From: Pyrrhosoma nymphula
Lineage: Eukaryota > Arthropoda > Insecta > Odonata > Coenagrionidae
DNA: 64,000 nt
NCBI GenBank assembly: GCA_963573305.1
Contig: OY754332.1
Location: forward strand, 145,011,977-145,075,976
Direction of reading: 5' to 3'
How positions within the stretch are numbered: position 1 is the stretch's first letter; each line of letters starts with the position of its first letter. Below the pieces are notes generated by a model. That model made no database searches, had not been told where the DNA came from, and was given only the letters and a program-made list of their open reading frames with translations. Positions 9,534-21,483 of the stretch are shown in pieces. The position numbers and the translations under genes are program-made.

Positions 9534-12500
9534 GCTGCTTGTAATAAGTCTGTAACAGAGGCAGTGTACGGATGAGATTTATAGGATTGAATAGGCTGCA
9601 AGGATGAGATTGGAAGGAATGTATAGGATGCAAATATTGTAACACAACATGCAGGCATGAAGCCTACATAACCAATACATGTGGGCTACATAACCAATAC
9701 AAAGGCAGGGTACATAAACAATACAAAGGTGTATACTCACATGTACTGAATAGAGTATTAGATGTTCCAAAGAAGAATTGCGAATTTCTCCGTGGAAATA
9801 TTTTAGTGAAATAGTACTTCATGGCGGCCCTGTCAAAGTAAAGGAAACATTTAGACCGTTGAAACACCAAGGTTAGACGCACATGATGACTCATACTCAT
9901 GTATCAACAGGAGACTTGAATGTGGAATCAGCCGCATTTTGATAAAAGTTATTTAAAGAATGCGAGATATTGTTGCAAATGAACAAATGTATCATTTTGT
10001 GCGCCGTTAACGTCAGGAATATTTACCGGTTTACCTCTTGAACATTCCACCATAACCAAGACACGAAAACAAAGAAAAGAGGGTGCCAGAGAAAGAGAGA
10101 CAGATAATGGTTCGCCATAGACTGAGTACGTGTTGAGTCCAAGACCTTTCTGTGTTAACTTGAAATAATATCTTGAAAGCGCGTTATATTGCAAAAAATA
10201 AAATAATATGTATCTGAAACTAAATTGATATCAATTAAATATCCTGAAATAAAGGTTTGCTCTGCACCATGGAGCAAGTGCGTGAAGTCAAGATGGCGGA
10301 TCGCCTCATCCCCTAAGAGAAATATCAAGGGCCATTTTTTAAAACCAATTTTGGGAAACAATAGCAATATTTAGGAAGTAAGATATGCCGTCGCATGTTC
10401 TCTGATAAATTATGTGCATTTTGGTACCTCATTTGTAGAGTTTGGTTGCGTATAAGTTGAGAAAAAGGTATATATGCAGTAGAAATAATATATAAGATGA
10501 TATAGGTGGGGCTCGAAAAAATTATACCAACAACATCAAAAAGCCAAATTTCCCTCTAAACCGCGAAAATGTCTTTAGTCAAATTACTAAAAGTTACTTC
10601 TTCAGCCTTGTCACCTGAATCCGGATAGATTTTTTTTCGTTATAGATTGTTGAGATTAATATTATAGCCTTTGACCTCTATGATACGCAAGAAATTAACT
10701 TGTCATCTTCTGTAAATGCTAATAAGCTAGAAATAATTTCCTCTTCCTAGAAAGAATAAAACGCGGTTTTTCTGGTTTTATTTATTTCGTAAAGTCCCTA
10801 CCAGGGTTAATTATCTCTCTGTTCGAATACGTTTCACCAGTGGAACGTTCGTGCACCAAATTTTGCTGGTAATATTGCTACAACTGCCTTTAACTGATGT
10901 GACAATGTGTTGCAGATACCTACTAAACCATGAGAGTTGTTTGATAACCGCTACTCGTTTGCTAATAAGCTCGATAATTACCTTAAAGTATACGCATGTC
11001 TACAACCTTCAGTTTGAGCACCATCTAAGCTTTAAACTAAGCAAATCAAAGCTTTATTAGGAAAAATGAACTCGGGTGAGCTAACGCAAATATTTTAAAG
11101 CCATATCTTTTTGGATTGTTTGGCAAATATTGGCGAAAAGCTCCACGCCCCCTGAATGAAACCATTTTCTCTATTTCGTCAAGTATTCTGATAGAGCATA
11201 TATCAACAATTTTGTCTCAAAGTACAATAATATGGTGCCGTACAGAAGCTAAACGGTCAGTAAGTCTGCTATCTAACTTCCAGATTATTGATGTCTTCAC
11301 AACATTAACAATCTTTGCCTTCACTTTCTTCATCCTCCTCCCACAGCAGATCTTTGAGAATTCCGCCATTATTTACAGATGTTTTCCATTTTGTGTTTTT
11401 CGAGTGTGAAGAGAATTAGCCCAGTTTTACCAGTATACATAAATAAATCTTTAATAAAAACCATAAAAATGCTGACTGCATAATTATATAAGAAAAATTA
11501 ATGGATGGAGAAATTTTAATTGCCTTATTTATTTATTTTTAAAATTTAATTTACTTTGCTATGTTGTTGACCGAGGAAAAGCTTTCTCTTCAGTCACCTA
11601 ACGCAGAATGAGAAAAAGTACCGCCTTTGACGCTCTCACCCTCGCAATGATACATTGTAACACATACAAGGGACCGCACTAAACCAAGTGTTCACCTATA
11701 TCACGTAGGCCGCCAAATGGCCCAGCCACAGCATCCCAGCCATCCATAATAGTAGTAACATTTTCAAGCGAATTCAGGGTCAAATATTTTCCAAACCTCT
11801 CTCAATTTTCCCCAAAACTCATCTTTCGCACTTCCACTCACTCCACCCACTAACGCATAAGTCGCCTTAACAAGTCATCGAATACTTACTTTTATTCGAA
11901 CACAGTCCAATGTGGGGAATAGGATCCCTTACTCCCTGACTAGCATCCGAACTCTTTTATTTAGAGCCAGGCCTACTCCTTGGCTAACTTGCACTCATTG
12001 GCGAGTCTAGATCTTAATGGGTTAATGACCCTTCCGTCGTCGGTTGTCTCAATATCCCCTTTGCCCTTAGTGCAACATGCACTCGACACGCACACCCGTC
12101 TAGTTTTAATTTCATTCGCCGCTTTTCATTGTTCACACCCCTCACATACGTTGTGCCGCTTTCCGCATCGCCATTACCCGTAATGACGGGCATACATTTT
12201 AATCTTCTGCTTTACGTCGGGGTTGCAGACCGTCCGAGGCCTTCGAAATTTCGAACACATTATATTTTAAGTAATGGTCACCAGACTTAGCAGTACCTGC
12301 ACAAGGTATAGCTTACCCTGCTCACGAATACGGTGCACTAACGGTCAGTTGTGGTTCATACTCTCCAGCATGCCACGAGAGCATTCAAAGCCTAATAATA
12401 CCCTGAGGGCCGCTCTCACTAATCTTCTCGAAATAGGATCCTATGTGAAAGGACTACCTTGAGAGTCAAAATACAGTTGACGCCGGATGATCGCGGGTTC

Positions 12501-13168
12501 TCGTGTTTTGGATATTACACTATGTTGATTCTCCTCTTCGTAACCTGCAACAAGAGGCTTCTCATTTAGAATTCTAGATTGGTTAAATTTATGCAGATAT
12601 ATCATCCTCGGCGGGAGATAATTAGCCAGATATAGCAGTGATCTACGTCTAAGTGTACCTTTCAATGCGGTGGCGATTCAAAGACTAGCACGCGCTTCCA
12701 CCTTTTGCGCCGCCTCCCCTCCTACCGCCGCCGCGTCCTACCGCCGCCTCCCCTCTCGCCCCTGAACTCCCGCCCTCCGACAGACGGTCATCAAGGGTCG
12801 GCGGTGGAAATTTTCGCGCGCTAACAAGCAATATGCAATATTTGTACTACAGTGGCTGTGCGCCCCACCCGCCTCCCGCCTTGGTGTCGAATTTGTGGCT
12901 CGAAAGCGTCGGCGATGTGTGCGTGGTGAGTCAAAGTAATAAACTCAATTTCCAAAGAGCGTGGGGCCAAACTTTCGTCCCTGTTTTTATTCGTTGCGGC
13001 TAAACCTCATTTGTAGAAGAGAAATATTTTCTCTTACCCAGACAATGGCCGACTTATGAGAGGAAATGACCCTATTCACCCCAACACAAACGCTCGTTTG
13101 TCAAAATCTGCATTTAGCGGCTCGCTATAGTCTTCAGCGTTCGCGATTATTTAATCAGTGGTCAACTA
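9534..13168. other. Long stretch without a recognised gene
   Basis: Mostly AT-rich. I saw three imperfect copies of a roughly 25-bp unit (CTACATAACCAATACAAAGG-like) at about 9663-9729, and an AAGATGGCGG (YY1-like) site at about 10292. A C-rich, CpG-rich patch at about 12685-12900 contains repeated CCGCCGCC and CCTACCGCCGCC text. The longest open frames (97 codons at 11116-11409, 81 codons at 9949-10194) show no family motif. The upstream part may hold the true Helitron 5' end, which I cannot place. Confidence 0.5.
9663..9729. repeat. Short imperfect tandem repeat, about 25-bp unit
   Basis: Three successive imperfect copies of TACATAACCAATACAAAGG with small differences. It is non-coding and lies upstream of the Helitron start. 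Confidence 0.6.
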
Positions 13169-13527
13169 ATGGCTTCTAAAGTAAAACAAGACTGAAAGAT
13201 ACTGTTCAATGCCTTTAATGAATGCTTTTCCTGGAAGCGGCCTCAACCGCAGTCAATGCAACTGGATGTGAGAAGGGTTTCGTGGTTTGTTACGCCGAGC
13301 GTAGTGTATATTGAAAAATGCGAGAGGGGTAAAATTATTGATCCGATAGGAAAGATTGATGAAAGTATTAAGGGTATTTTCAGTTAGCTTACTACGAAGA
13401 AAAAAAAGTTGTTGCTGCTGAACTGAAGTTCTTGTACGAGCAGAATCAGGAGTAGCAACAGCAGATTCAAAAGGAACTTCAGATAATCAAATCTTTTATC
13501 TCTTGCGTGGCGAACACGTTGAAATAA
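13169..13527 (+). pseudogene. Broken small ORF of unknown family
   Basis: From the ATG at 13169 a protein-like frame reads MASKVKQD, then a TGA, then KILFNAFNECFSW and on to about 13385 with one TAG. After a probable frameshift in an A-run near 13405, another frame reads VVAAELKFLYEQNQE, a TAG, then a Gln/Lys/Glu-rich helix ending in a TAA at 13525-13527. The C-terminal part could form a coiled coil. I do not recognise the family. It resembles the C-terminal helix of small DNA-binding or ORF1-like proteins, but this is weak. Two stops and one frameshift mean it is not functional as it stands. Confidence 0.35.
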
Positions 13528-14213
13528 CTAGTTTGATCTCAGCAAACCTTAATTTAGCATACTATGAGCAATCCTGGACTTCTATGAGAAATAAGTTGGC
13601 ATAATTTTAAATGTATTTTACAAACCGTCCGGGATACACGTCCTAGGTAGTGAGGAAGCAAAAAGCAATAATCGTGATCGGAAAATTATGGTACCAATCC
13701 CTTGTAAAACGTAGACAATCTTTACTTCATAACTATCTATGTATACCAATGATTTTCGCAGTTTTAGTCGTAATTGAAAAAGCTGCTTCTGATAATACCC
13801 ATGAAAAATATCTGTTCTGTATTTGAGGTGGAATTGGGGTTAATCTGGTCTGTATCTGGTCTGTAATTGGGCTGTAAAGGGGTGGACTCTTAAACATGGA
13901 GGAATAGAAGGGTGGAACTGGGGTGCATCAGGGTTGTAACTCTTCTGTATAAATGGCTAATACCCTTGTCCACCCCAGTTCCACCCCTGTCCACCCAAAT
14001 TCCACCTGTGATGAGATGAAACTCTCACACCCTCTCATCTGTGCATGGGGTGCATTTTTAGACTTGTAATAAAAATCACCTTGGATGCCCCTATATTGGA
14101 TAACTATAATAATCATATCTGTATCCATCGATTCAATGAGATTTTAATTACTCGGCCTCAGACCGCTACACAAATGCTGGTTTTAACAGTGTTCACGGCT
14201 AGACCATTAGGAA
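13528..14213. other. No gene seen; short inverted repeat
   Basis: The stretch has no supported gene. GGTGGAACTGGGGTG (near 13913) and CACCCCAGTTCCACC (near 13972) form an inverted repeat about 45 bp apart, inside GT/AC-rich text with repeated TCTGGTCTGTA. Confidence 0.45.
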
Positions 14214-14228
14214 AAAAATTTGGTGTGC

Positions 14229-14716
14229 TTAAGACCACACGGGAGAAGTGTAAACTTCTATGGCGATATTCTGATTTTTATAATTCATAAAAAATATTTC
14301 ATCCATTGCAATATTGTGCATTTTATACAAAGGTGTTTGTATTAAATAATTCAGCCACGCTTTAATCACTCTTTTGTTTACTACGCCATGCAGAAAGGTA
14401 GACTGATGTATTTTTTCTTTCTTTAAGTGAACGAATATACAGTGATCATCATCGATATTTTGCGGTAATTTACTCACCATTGTATTAACCTCAAATGGGA
14501 CATTAATTACTTGACCATAAATCCCAAACTGACCGTGGATATGCCGCAGCCGCCTTATTTGCATGAAAGGAATTCGGGGTGATATTAATCTTTCAGTCAC
14601 CAAATCTAATGGGAAATTTTTCAAACTATCTGGAAATGGGGGACATTTGAAACCATTATATACTGATAGTTGTCGGATATTATTTTTGTGGATGCTTGTG
14701 ATACAGGTTGCACATA
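14229..14716 (-). pseudogene. DUF6570-like N-terminal fragment of Helitron protein, copy A
   Basis: The minus strand encodes QLSVYNGFKCPPFPDSL, then LISPRIPFMQIRRL, GQFGIYGQVINVPFEVNT and HQSTFLHGVVNKRVIKAWL. This conserved pattern precedes Helitron_like_N in many insect Helitron proteins. The open frame on paper extends to 14765, but everything above 14716 is inserted MITE sequence. Beyond the MITE, the frame resumes at 15688 with a cysteine pair. The coding stops at 14229, only about 15 bp from the element end, so the protein is cut off long before Rep. Compare the homologous copy at 46881-47366. Confidence 0.7.
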
Positions 14717-15687
14717 GGGTAAGTCCGGGAGAGATGGCCCCTCGGGAGAGATGGACTGTTTGCATAGTTCGGAATGTAGCCGCTCTATTGCGCCACTGTT
14801 CTCATGCTGGTGTCAAGGCCGACTACGTAGGCACGTATTGTTGTTTATAGCCGCTTTTAACTGCTTATTTGATAGTTATTCAAAGAAAAATATATCAGGC
14901 GAGCAACATATATTTTCATAGGTAACGTTTTTTAGTTGTAGTGTGTTTAATTTTACATATCATTGAGTTTCATGTCTATAATTGATGAAAACAATATGTA
15001 ACGGTTCTCTATACTCCACTGTGGCGCCCCTGGCATTGGGGAAAGCAGAAAAATGGCCTGGTCCATCTCTCGCATACAATCGGGAGAGATGGACCAGTTC
15101 GAGGTGGGATAGATGGACCACACTTTTTACACTATAAGTAAAAGCTGACAATTTAGATTTGCTTTATCAAAGGGCTGAAATGTTAAAAAACAAATATAGT
15201 CGAACCGATAATTTAGGAAATTGTAGTTAGTAGTAATTCCAATATTAAAACTTGGCCTTTTCAATACATTTTAATTTTTTGTGGGCCGTTTAATACTTTT
15301 GGTTAGATTCTTGTGTCTTATATGTTCTAATTTTGCAAATTTATAGTTTGGTAACATTGTTAGTAACCATAGAGTGTTATTAAAATATTCTTTTGTACAG
15401 AGAATTTTTTTTTCAAGTTTATTAAATGCCTTTTAGTTATGGTCCATCTCTCCCAATATCCCTATTGGTCCATCTCACCCATAGCATATGGGTGAGATGG
15501 ACCAATGAGAAAAAAACATACTGATTTTTTAATGGTATTTTCCATTTAAATTTCACTTATTTCTTATGAAATACTAATAACGTTATTTATGATACAATTG
15601 GACAACAAACGATTGAACCGATTATACCATAATTAACAAAAATATGAACACTTAAAAAAAGTGGGGCCATCTCTCCAGGACTTACCC
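14717..15687. mobile_element. 971-bp TA-flanked MITE rich in a GGGAGAGATGGACC motif
   Basis: The ends are 25-bp terminal inverted repeats, GGGTAAGTCC[G/T]GGAGAGATGG..., with one mismatch. TA flanks each side (14715-14716, 15688-15689). Copy B of the host element has no insertion here and gives the empty site, which matches after removing the element and one TA, apart from one substitution. Internally a 14-bp motif GGGAGAGATGGACC recurs nine times in both orientations (see findings). No transposase is encoded. A TA duplication fits Tc1/mariner or ISL2EU-like elements. The family is undetermined. Confidence 0.85.
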
Positions 15688-16631
15688 TATATGAAATTCC
15701 GATTTCTGAACCGAAAAAATTTTCCTGATTAATATTATGCTTTTTGTACTGTCAATATTGGTAAATAATTTTAAATTATGTTGAAACCAAAGTCTATCAC
15801 AAGAATCGCAAGCATGTCCAAATTCATTATTACTTAATAAATTGCTTTATAAACTCTTTATGTGCCGACAAATGTGATGAGAATGAGCTGTACATTATTT
15901 GCTTGTATTTGAGGTTCGTTAATATTATTTTCGTTTGACATGTCTTTTTCATTCCGCCGTTGAACGAAATCGTGCACAACATTATCAACATTTGAATTTG
16001 TCCACCACTTTCAGAATTAGGATAGGTAATGTCTTTCCGCGGTATAAATGGCACATTTCTTTCGTAGAGGGACCTGCTATTTGCGATTAGTGAATTATTA
16101 GATCTCTCTTGGGAATGAATGATGTAATTTTTAGAGCCAATTTTATCCAGGCTCTTTCTATGAGCAGCATCTTCATTTCCTCCACAATCTTATTTCTCGA
16201 CATCAGCTTTTTTCTTTGCACGATTATTTCTGGCATATTCGGATTTTTTCCTCTTGTTTTCCGATTCTTGTGCACTGTGCACATTCTTTCTTTCCTGCGC
16301 GGTAATTTCTGGTATATTCAGCTTTTTTTCTCTTTCGATCCTTGTTATTTTTTTCCAATTCGGGATCAGCGTCAATTCTCCCCAATTCTTTCTTTTTAGC
16401 GCGATAATTTCGGTCATAATCGGCTTTCTTCCTCTTTCTTTCATCTCCCTGTCCTTCCGCTAAATTATTCAATTGTGAAATCTCACCCATTTCGTCTATT
16501 GTTTCATTACCCTTTGGATCTTCTTGCCGCTCTCTTCCACTTTCTGCATTTTCTAACATTGCGGATTCAACGCAAGTTGCGTTGCCTTCATGACGTTTGT
16601 CCATGTTTCCGTGTCCACAAAAGAATTCCAA
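15688..16631 (-). pseudogene. Helitron-like N-terminal region with basic repeats, copy A
   Basis: The minus strand starts near the ATG at 16602 (MDKRHEGNAT) and encodes repeated units of the type RKKADYDRNYRAKKK (near residues 55-75 of the frame) and RKKAEYTRNYRAGKK. These units resemble short basic, DNA-binding-like repeats seen in Helitron N-termini. Frame changes follow near 16230 and again near 16090. The remaining sequence keeps FIPRKDITYPNSESG-like text and a CDSCDRLWF-like cysteine pair near 15800. Copy B (47536-48400) is longer and less broken here. This copy lacks about 140 bp in two deletions relative to copy B. Confidence 0.6.
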
Positions 16632-16830
16632 ATTAATAAAATTTCTCGATATATCAGATCAAGCGCGTAGGTCAAATTTGCAAAAGAATTTCTCATAAAC
16701 ACACATTTTTTATGAAAAACCATTTTGTCCCCACAAACTTGTCGGAAAAAAACTTTTTGACGAGATCGGAACAAAATCTGAAAGAAATTGTCAAGAATTG
16801 TTCCCAAAAAAAATTCTCAAAAAAGAATAG

Positions 16831-17545
16831 ACTCCACCACTAAGATTAGATCCTGGGACTTACGGTACCTACGGGACGAAGATTCTAACTTTTACGCCAT
16901 TTTACTCTGTTAAAAAGCGAGCGTTCTCACGAGTTTACATTCAGCATGCTAAGCGGGGCCCCGGTAAGAAGAATCTGACGGTACGTGACGCGAGTTTGCT
17001 CTTTTTCCCCCATGCCAAAAGTGCCCAACGGGCCAAAAGAAGTTTACACTTCAAAATAATTCTCAAGAAAGAAAAGACTCCACCACTAAGATTAGATCCT
17101 GGGACTTACGGTACCTACGGGACGAAGATTCTAACTTTTACGCCATTTTACTCTGTTAAAAAGCGAGCGTTCTCACGAGTTTACATTCAGCATGCTAAGC
17201 GGGGCCCCGGTAAGAAGAATCTGACGGTACGTGACGCGAGTTTGCTCTTTTTCCCCCATGCCAAAAGTGCCCAACGGGCCAAAAGAAGTTTACACTTCAA
17301 AATAATTCTCAAGAAAGAAAAGACTCCACCACTAAGATTAGATCCTGGGACTTACGGTACGTGGGACGACGATTCTAACCACTACGCCATCTTACTTTCT
17401 TAAAGAGCGAGCGTTCTCATGAGTTTAAATTCGGCCTGCTAAGCGGGGCCCCGGAAAAAGTATCTGAATGTACGTGACGCGAGTTTGCTCTTTTTCCCCC
17501 ATGCCAAAAGTGCCCAACTGGCCAAAAGAAGTTTACACTTCAAAA
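16831..17545. repeat. 246-bp tandem repeat, nearly three units
   Basis: Units begin ACTCCACCACTAAGATTAGA at 16831, 17077 and 17323, an exact 246-bp period; the third unit is partial and more diverged. Each unit includes GCTAAGCGGGGCCCCGG and ends in AAGAAGTTTACACTTCAAAA, which is the terminal sequence of the Helitron-like element. Copy B has one unit. The array also creates a fortuitous 135-codon open frame at 16996-17403. Confidence 0.95.
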
Positions 17546-17589
17546 ACCAACTTATAGCTCGTTAGAAATATTTTTTGATATATCATTAT

Positions 17590-19997
17590 TAAGCTGAGGA
17601 CATTTAGGCACTAAAAATGAAGAAATAGGCAGCCTAAATAGGCACTAAAAATGAAGTAATAGGCAGCCTAAATAGGCACTAAAAATTTCAAAATAGGCAC
17701 TTAAAATAGGCGCTTAAAATATTTTTTAATCGAAGATATGTAAACAAAAATTTAAAAACCCGATAAATCGACGAAAGTTCAATTATTAACTACGCCCCCA
17801 AAGAGTTGATCTATACAAGTAACAGCTGTCACTATTCTAGAAGCACCTCTAGTGGAATAACGGATTCATTAAGATGAAATTAAAAGGATCCAAGAAATGA
17901 TACACTTAATGGTTGAGGCCTTTACCTTGTAGAAATCCATTCTAAAGAAGGAAATTAAAATACAATCCAAGAAATGAATTCATAGCATCACTCACAATTA
18001 TAAAAATTCGAAGTCACACAATACAGAACGTCCACACGGCCACGACTTAACGCAAATCTCTAGTATAGTCTCCTTACCTGAGTATAAAAAAAACATACGA
18101 GCTTCGGCTTGGGAACCTAGGATAAGCTGCCTAACCTTTGGCTTTGGAACCAGACAGATACCCAGACAAGGATTTGGAACCTTGTCAAAGAAACCAAATT
18201 ACAGGCTTGGGATCCTCAACCAAGAAACCCACCCGTGGCTGGTATTGCACAGCAATTGAGCGTGACCCCTACGGCGATGGGGTTACTGAGGGGTTATTTT
18301 GTAATCTCAATTAAGTGAGAAAACGTCATAAAATGGGGAAAATTACGTCATTTTTCGTAGTTCAAGTCTGCCACCCAGGCGGCGTGACCATCTTCGGCTC
18401 TCAAGTGGTGAACTGCCGGTCTATTAATTTGATTCGTCCACTCTTTCGACTCTTGATCCGTTTCTTTCAACTCTTTATACGTTTCATTTGGCTCCACATT
18501 TCATTAGTTCCATCTCACCTGCCGTAAGGAACATGAAATGGAGCCACCATCGGACCTTGGCCGATCGTGAGTCGATCATTTAGAGAGCGAAACGGAACTC
18601 CCGCCTTCCCGCATAGAGTCATTAAAAAGGTGAGATTATAAAATAACCACCCTGGTTCAAATGCCTGAACTGGTAGTGACAATGCCACCATGGACCAACG
18701 CAATATACTAAAAATGTCTACATAAATCCAACAGGACGACAAACAACAGAATGCATTTGGCGCCACCATAGCAACGTTATCAACCTTGTTAATATTTTTA
18801 GGGCCGTATGTGCTCGCGATGACAAACCAAGTCTACTTTTTTAAGAGGTTTGAAACATGCTCTTTCAAATGAAAATGATTCATAAGAGTATCCAGAAGGT
18901 CTTTATTTTGTAAGAGCTTGAAGAAAATAACCTATTTTTGTCGTTTTTACAATTGTCATCCTCAACGTTGTCCCTATTTTTAGGGTCTTATATGCCTACG
19001 ATGAAAAACCAGATATACTTTTTAGAGGGTTGAAATTATTCTCTTTATAATGAAAATGATCCAAAAGAAATTCCAGGGAGTCTTTTTTTGTAAAAAGCGC
19101 GGAGAAAATACCCTATTTTTGGCGTTTTTATAAAAAGTGTCAAATTTTCGACTCGATTTTTAAATTAATGGAAAGCACTTGGAAGATGAAATTTTATATT
19201 CATAAACCATGCATTGACATGTTATCATGCTCAAAGTTTCACGTTGAATATACCTTTACTTCCTGAAATATAAAAAGCCAAAATTTTAATTTCTTTTCGA
19301 TCCGCAATTTTTAGGGCCAGTTTCGCCCTGCGTGTTCTACAAGGAGGTTGCTTTTACAGTTATCTTTATTATATTGCTTAATAGAGCTTAAAATGTTGTA
19401 CAAGATAGCCAATTTTTGTTTCTATTATCAAAATATCTCCTGAGATACTATGCCTCAAAGTTACCGAAATCTCATAGTCATACTGAAGAAGGCTGCGGCA
19501 CGGGGTCAAAAAATTACTATATATTAACAAGCAAATGTTTATTGGGAATGCATACTGCCTGAAGTTGATCTGCCTTTAAACTCAGCAATACTGATTGCTA
19601 CCTTCAAAAACAAGTTTTTGGCAATTGAAACCATCGCATGTACGCATCACGTAAAATTACCATAGTGGTTTTTCTACTCCTTATATAATAATACTTGGGA
19701 TGATTTTTTTTTACATGTTTAATGACATTATTTCAACCTTGATAGGTAAAAAACGAAACTGAAATACCTGACAAGGTCTATACTAAAGAGAAGTTTGGTG
19801 ATGTTGAGAAGAATACAGATTTTTTACGCCCTTAAATATCAGCAGAAAAAGGCATAAACAGTCAAAATAGGCATTTATAGGCAGTAACAAATCGCCTTAA
19901 TTTCGCCATAAATGATCCTTAATGAACTTATAACTTCATAAAATTGGTTTCCTGAGTAAAAGAAAAAATCGGCATTTTAGGCAATGTTCTTAATCTT
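17590..19997. mobile_element. 2.4-kb non-autonomous DNA transposon, copy 1
   Basis: Homologous over its length to 22736-25064. It starts TAAGCTGAGGACATTTAGGCA and ends with a degraded match to the inverse (AATGTTCTTAATCTT). Both ends are packed with AATAGGCA/TTAGGCA motifs, as in subterminal transposase-binding arrays of hAT-like elements. I found no convincing target duplication for this copy, and no transposase coding. Internal text includes two near-identical diverged blocks (around 18830-18990 and 18960-19120), each with CCAG..TATACTTTTTAGAGG-like sequence. Confidence 0.6.
18800..19140. repeat. Internal diverged direct duplication within the 2.4-kb element
   Basis: Two roughly 160-bp blocks share the order: TATTTTTAGGG, GATGAAAAACCA, TTT(A)AGAGG.TTGAAA, AATGAAAATGATCCAAAAGA, a GGTCTTT..TTGTAA stretch and CCTATTTTTG.CGTTTTTA. 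The same pair exists in the second copy (about 23590-23940), so the duplication predates their separation. Confidence 0.65.
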
Positions 19998-21483
19998 TAT
20001 TTATATATATATGGATGCTTATTACCGTGGTATCATCATGAAATTGTGTAAAATTCGATACCTTCCGCTTGTTCCTTACCCTCAGGATAAACTCATGAGT
20101 TAATGCACAATCCCCAAGGCAAATATATAAAACTGAAAAAGGATTTGACCCCTGTACATTGCATCTTTCTGCACGGAACCGGTGTCCCAGTGGTATGGTG
20201 GTGGATTGAGGAGCAGAAGGTACAGCGTTCGATACTCTCCCGTTACAAATATTTTCTTTTCCAGTAAAATATTTTTTTTGTCTCCTTCTTTACCCGCATC
20301 CTATCTTCCTCCATTCCTTCTCCGCGCCGTCTAAAATCCACCTACTCCCCTTTCTCTCACCCTTTATTTACCCCCTCCCCCCCTCTGCCCCTCTCCTTTC
20401 CCCTTCATATGTTATATCCTCCGGCCACTCCTCCTCCATATTCCCCACCTCCTCGTACGCCTTCCTCTCCACCCACAGCTCATCCTCCGCCTTCTCCCCC
20501 ATCTCAAAAACCTCCAATCATCGCTCACCCTCTTACAGAGCAAGTGTCCGACCAATATTAAGTGCTACATTCATAATCTGCTCGATGTACTTTTCTTCAC
20601 GCTTCGACTATCTTAGTGCTTCTCATTGAAGATCCAATCTCACAATACGCTTCTTTGGCTGGAGCTCTTCTTCCTCATTTGATTTAGTTTTTGGAATTCA
20701 TTAAGTAAATAGTCTGGTGTTCCTCCGAATTACTTCTAAAACAGTGTGGAATCACTTTAAACAACATAGAAAGTACATCTCATTTAACCCAAGTTCTCAT
20801 TCGTTAGCCTTTGCGGTCCAAGCGCGTGTACCGCCCTCCGGTACTTCATCTCCTCTTGCCTCTCTTCACACGCCCTGCCCTCATACGCGGGCGCCACCCG
20901 TCGCGACGGACGGAAATCTACGCGACGGCTCTCTAATCACATAATTCCGTGATGCTTCTTCAGTTAGCTACCTTTGCAGCAAAATAAATTGGGTAATTCA
21001 CCATAAGAAAGGGCTCCAGCTATCGAAGTAAACTAATATGCTAATGTGTTTATTCTTGACTAAATCAGAATAGGCTGTATTGTTGCGCTTCTCTTCTGTG
21101 TCTTCTTTTCCACTGCTGCTGCATTTGAAGGGATGAGGGACGTTGAGAAAACATTAATTTAACATTAACATTTAACAGCAGCGCAGAGGGCGAATGCCTT
21201 GCGTGTCGACGGCCAGTGATTAGATTTCCTCGCGGCGTCATCGCTGGAGGGAGGAAAATTTCGATCACCTCCACTTCATTTTTTTCGTGCCATCAGAAGC
21301 TGGCTCGAATCCGTGATCTTACGAGCGATCGGGATATCGAAAGATCTGAAGAGCGAAGAGTCATTATCTCCGTTAATTTTTATTTTATTATTTTAATTTT
21401 TTTTCCCAGGGTACTCCTCCAAGTTTTTGCGACAGAGAGAGAGAGAGCTTTTGATGTCCATTTCTGAATTGTGAGCGTATTAG
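19998..21483. other. No gene seen; tRNA-like patch and pyrimidine-rich tract
   Basis: A short tRNA-like segment (plus strand, about 20180-20240) has TGTCCCAGTGGTATGG (A box-like) and GCGTTCGATACTC (B box-like). It may be a SINE head and is weak. 20280-20540 is a long C/T-rich tract with no coding logic. 20800-20900 is a small CpG-rich patch. Confidence 0.4.

Larger units (their letters stand above)
14214..17550 (-). mobile_element. Helitron-like (Helentron-type) non-autonomous element, copy A
   Basis: Copy A and the interval 46861-48842 are homologous end to end and share both boundaries against different flanks. On the minus strand the 5' end begins TTTTGAAGTGTAAACTTC and the 3' end has AGAAGTTTACACTTC, followed by a GTGTG...CACAC hairpin and a T-run. 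The body encodes a basic repeat region and a DUF6570-like segment, both known from N-termini of Helitron proteins, but there is no Rep or helicase. Copy A differs by a 971-bp insertion (14717-15687) and a three-unit 246-bp array near its 5' end, where copy B has one unit. The class assignment rests on the protein fragment and the terminal hairpins. Confidence 0.65.

Noticed and set aside
16996..17403. 135-codon frame with internal repeats
   Set aside because: It is the translation of the 246-bp tandem array (246 is divisible by three), not a gene.
16831..17545. CRISPR-like array
   Set aside because: Units are 246 bp, contiguous and without spacers; eukaryotic context.
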